DNA of 35,607 nt from contig CAKOHK010000009.1 in NCBI GenBank assembly GCA_934085595.1, forward strand, positions 1-35,607, written 5' to 3'. Below are positions 33,181-35,607 of this stretch, one piece after another. Each line of letters starts with the position of its first letter. Positions within the stretch are counted from its first letter, which is position 1. The DNA comes from an uncultured Bacilli bacterium (lineage in GTDB: Bacteria; Bacillota_I; Bacilli_A; RF39; UBA660). Position numbers and translations under genes: made by a program. The notes beneath the pieces are model-generated. The model was not told the origin of the DNA and made no database searches. It saw only the letters and a list, made by a program, of their open reading frames with translations.

Positions 33181-33204
33181 AAAAGAGACTTAATTAAAAG
33201 CCTC
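33181..33204 (-). terminator. Possible terminator before the Xer gene
   Basis: Minus strand: GAGGCTT-TTAATT-AAGTCTC hairpin (one G-U pair) followed by only four T. It would end a transcript from the 33420 gene. Confidence 0.5.
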
Positions 33205-33342
33205 TTATCTATATAACACTCTTAAAGAGTGGCCTATTATATATTATGGAAAAAATATATTTTGTTGCATTATTTATAACAATTTAAACGTTTTTTACAA
33301 AGGAAGTTTTATATATACCGTAATAATACTTAATATCAATTT

Positions 33343-33375
33343 TATAGTAGATAAGTTCTTACCTTATCTACTATA
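33343..33375. repeat. 13-bp perfect inverted repeat with a 7-base loop
   Basis: TATAGTAGATAAG (33343-33355) and CTTATCTACTATA (33363-33375). No T-run follows on either strand, so it is not a normal terminator. It lies in a 237-base gap that also has the small palindrome CACTCTT-A-AAGAGTG near 33220 and an 8-bp pair ATGTAAAT/ATTTACAT near 33380-33413. May be a protein-binding site or an mRNA 3' stabiliser. Confidence 0.6.
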
Positions 33376-33419
33376 TATTATGTAAATAGATAATTTCTAT
33401 ATAGTTAATTTACATTATA

Positions 33420-34343
33420 TTACATATTAACTCTAGGAAAAACCATATCTAAATCAGTAGGTACTTTAGATATAAAACTAAATAAAGCATTAGGTAATTG
33501 ATCTTTTTTAGTGCTAAATCTACCAGTAGCAGTCTTAGAATCATCTGATACTCTATTAATACCAGGAAGTTCATTAACCATATCAACATTGCATATTTTA
33601 GGAATAAAATATTCTACCCAGACTTCTTCTCCATTAATAGTAATTTCAGTAGTTAAAGCATGCCCTCTATCTCCAACCATCATAATCATTCTTCTTTCAT
33701 TAATAATTAACATATCAGTAACTCCAACATCTAAATCTAAAGGAAAATTATCAAATAAACTTTCAAAATATGAAGAATTATAACCTCTTAAAGATACATC
33801 CTGTTTATTATTATTAATTTTAAAATTAATTAATGGCATAGCTTCTATAATCTTATTATTATTTACAATATAAGAATGAATATAATGTAAAAACTCATTA
33901 ATAGTTTTAGAGTAAGATGTAATATTAGTATCAGAAATCTTATATCCTACACATCTTTCTTTAACTAAGTCTATAAATGAAGGATCCATATTAGCAATAC
34001 AATCAATATAAAAACGTTTAAGCTTATACATATCAAGTCCACAAGAATAAAACTTATTTTTAATAGATTCTTCCATTTTTTCTAAATCGCTAAAAGCAGA
34101 AGAATTAACCCCAAACACATCACTAACTATACATCTAAGTTCACTAAAAACATATATAAGAAAATCACTAAGTCTATTAGAATATTCAAGTGCACTATTT
34201 TCTCCTATATATCCATTAGTACTTTGAAATGCTACATTATACATATCTTTTTTAATTCTAACATCAGCTTCAAAAAAATGCTGTAGTTTTACCATATCAA
34301 CTTCCATAAAGTTTACCATCTCCATATATATTTTATCAAACAT
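33420..34343 (-). CDS. Unknown protein, 307 residues
   Basis: No family recognised. A first half rich in helices (LSDFLIYVFSELRCIVSDVFG, split LSDFLIYVFS and ELRCIVSDVF) is followed by a beta-rich second half with DMLIINERRMIMMVGDRGHAL and EVWVEYFIPKIC. No signal peptide or membrane helix. The first ATG (34343) has a poor ribosome site; the in-frame ATG at 34295 (MVKLQHFFEADV) has GGAAG five bases before it and may be the true start. An extended -10 TGA-TATAAT lies about 140 bases upstream of the first ATG. Confidence 0.7.
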   Translation of the reverse strand: MFDKIYMEMVNFMEVDMVKLQHFFEADVRIKKDMYNVAFQSTNGYIGENSALEYSNRLSDFLIYVFSELRCIVSDVFGVNSSAFSDLEKMEESIKNKFYSCGLDMYKLKRFYIDCIANMDPSFIDLVKERCVGYKISDTNITSYSKTINEFLHYIHSYIVNNNKIIEAMPLINFKINNNKQDVSLRGYNSSYFESLFDNFPLDLDVGVTDMLIINERRMIMMVGDRGHALTTEITINGEEVWVEYFIPKICNVDMVNELPGINRVSDDSKTATGRFSTKKDQLPNALFSFISKVPTDLDMVFPRVNM

Positions 34344-34378
34344 TACACTTCACTTCAATTATTGATTTACACGTTCCA

Positions 34379-34415
34379 GTTAACTAGACACATTATCGTT
34401 AATTAGCACATATTC
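34379..34415. repeat. Imperfect tandem duplication of about 19 bases
   Basis: GTTAACTAGACACATTATC (34379-34397) is followed directly by GTTAATTAGCACATATTC (34398-34415). It falls in the leader of the unknown 307-residue gene, read on the minus strand. Confidence 0.4.
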
Positions 34416-34540
34416 ACGAGCAATAATTCTTTTATCACTACAATAATCTATCACATATTGTTTATTCTTTCTACATATTATATCATTTATAAAAAATTAA
34501 TAATTCGTCATGCACAATTTAATTCAAATAATACCACAAC

Positions 34541-35365
34541 TTATTCTTTTAGTTTCTCAGTTTCTTTTTCTAATTCTTTTAAACTCTTTTCTGGTGTAGG
34601 TAAATCTTCTGGCATTGTACCTCCTAACTCTTTAATTGTATTTCTTATCTTTTTACCCACTTCATAATGAACTGAAGAAGCAGTATATTCATTATCTATA
34701 TTATCTCTTCTTAATTTAGCATCTGTTTGAGCAATTCTAAATATATTGTCTGCAAGTTCTTCGCTACTCATATTATCTAATATGTCTTCCCTATATCTAA
34801 GTTTCTTCCTTTTAAAAATATCATCTGCAGTTTCGCCGTTATAAAGTCCCTTATATCCCGCATTATGAAATCTTGCTAAGTCCTTAACTCCACTATTAAT
34901 TGCTGTTCTATTTAAATTATAATTACCACTTTTTACTTGCTTTCTCCTATATAATCTTCTTTCATCTTCAGTAAGTTCACTATACTTTTTTTCACTTAAT
35001 TCTTGTTTTCTTGTTTGAATAGCAAAATAAGTTTTAGCTAAAGCAATCACTTTCTTTCTTGGATCACAGTTAAGAACTATAAGATAACAAGCATATCTTG
35101 ATAATTTATAATCTTGTATTTTCCTTTTAGTATTAGAACCTATGTAGACCATTTTGTCATTACCGACAAAATGGTCTAAAACATTATAATTACTACTTTT
35201 ACAATTAATAATTGCTTTATTAATTACACCATTAAATTTACGCCATTCAACATATTCAAGTAATGGCATTAATTCTCTAGCATACCAATATTCATTACCA
35301 CTTTCATCTCTATGTTTTATATTTTCAAATATCTCATCATTATATTCTTTTATAACATTCATCAT
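34541..35365 (-). CDS. dinD: DNA damage-inducible protein D (DinD)
   Basis: 274 residues, a complete DinD. The conserved blocks are present: FENIKHRDESGNEYWYAREL (20 residues), the BRO-N-like LLEYVEWRKFNGVINKA, the core YKLSRYACYLIVLNCDPRK, and AKTYFAIQTRKQEL; the C-terminal half matches with LARFHNAGYKGLYNG. In E. coli DinD is an SOS protein that disrupts RecA filaments. AAAGGAAG lies before two consecutive ATG codons; the second may be used. I saw no clear LexA box just upstream. DinD is often mobile; here it follows a broken gene fragment. Confidence 0.93.
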   Translation of the reverse strand: MMNVIKEYNDEIFENIKHRDESGNEYWYARELMPLLEYVEWRKFNGVINKAIINCKSSNYNVLDHFVGNDKMVYIGSNTKRKIQDYKLSRYACYLIVLNCDPRKKVIALAKTYFAIQTRKQELSEKKYSELTEDERRLYRRKQVKSGNYNLNRTAINSGVKDLARFHNAGYKGLYNGETADDIFKRKKLRYREDILDNMSSEELADNIFRIAQTDAKLRRDNIDNEYTASSVHYEVGKKIRNTIKELGGTMPEDLPTPEKSLKELEKETEKLKE

Positions 35366-35377
35366 ACATCTTCCTTT

Positions 35378-35607
35378 CTATGAACTACAAATCTTTATTC
35401 TGTATTTTCTTTTATTTATTTTTATCTCAATTGTTCCATCTTTATCTGTTCTATAAATATAACTATTTTTTAAATTATTAAGTACACTTCCCTTTGGATG
35501 CCCATATTTATTGCTTTTTCCAACACTTATAATCAACTATATCGGATTCTTTTTGTTCTACTGATTTATTTTTAGTAGATTCCGGAAGTCTTTCATATTC
35601 ATTAGAT
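35378..35607 (-). pseudogene. 3' part of an unknown gene with a +1 frameshift, cut by the window edge
   Basis: On the minus strand the edge begins in an open frame (SNEYERLPESTKNKSVEQKE...DIVDYK) that meets TAA near 35511. Shifting by one base near 35520-35528 gives a continuous second frame VGKSNKYGHPKGSVLNNLKN, then YIYRTDKDGTIEIKINKRK, to TAG at 35378. The second part is basic and protein-like, with a beta-hairpin look. It ends 12 bases before the dinD start. Either a frameshifted pseudogene, a sequencing error, or two overlapping genes. Confidence 0.45.

Noticed and set aside
1..35607. CRISPR array
   Set aside because: No regularly spaced direct repeats of 25-40 bases seen.
1..35607. Recoded TGA (Trp) as in Mycoplasma
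   Set aside because: Real genes end with TGA in ATGA overlaps and tryptophans are coded by TGG.

Overview
The window is strongly AT-rich, uses TGA as a stop codon (for example in the ATGA overlaps of xseA/xseB and of the two unknown genes near 15 kb) and carries a Bacilli-type gene set: the DnaB/DnaI primosome loaders, a SpoIVB-family protease, a ComG/PilC-type membrane protein with a prepilin peptidase, a tail-less SSB, a T-box on thrS and good Shine-Dalgarno sites on most genes. I infer an uncultured, host-associated, low-GC member of the Bacilli, close to the Mollicutes/Erysipelotrichia/RF39 part of the tree. Nearly all genes lie on the minus strand; only a small YqfQ-like gene, a YigZ-like gene, a HIT-protein gene and a membrane-anchored surface protein gene are on the plus strand.

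Layout. 1-151: a terminator, then a promoter-like element whose -35 and -10 are separated by a run of 13 G (minus strand), followed by a ribosome site and an ATG exactly at the window edge. 152-4914: one operon (reading leftwards) of an AMP-forming acyl ligase, a seven-helix hybrid histidine kinase and an Hpt-receiver protein. 4927-9455: tlyA, thrS with a Thr T-box, tRNA-His, hisS and a probable structured small RNA. 9466-12528: a deoxynucleotidase, prepilin peptidase and PilC/ComGB-type protein. 12537-16711: a small gene, lepA, an unknown translationally coupled gene pair and a SpoIVB-like protease. 16770-20301: xseB, xseA, nusB, frr, and a phage-type endolysin/holin pair. 20295-22097: a large InlB-repeat surface protein. 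22160-27790: dnaI, dnaB, two unknown genes and uvrC. 27867-33176: yigZ-like, a GC-rich structured stretch, ssb, a cysteine desulfurase, HIT protein, a second surface protein, tdk and a Xer recombinase. 33183-35607: inverted repeats, an unknown gene, dinD and a frameshifted gene fragment cut by the edge.

The genes are mostly housekeeping (translation, replication, repair). The parts that go beyond this are regulatory and surface related: the poly-G promoter, the ligase/phosphorelay operon with no DNA-binding output, the small RNA before hisS, the GC-rich hairpin cluster after yigZ, several genes whose -10 box sits directly on the start codon (leaderless mRNAs), and two surface proteins sharing one C-terminal module. 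All functions are read from motifs and overall resemblance; no database search was possible.
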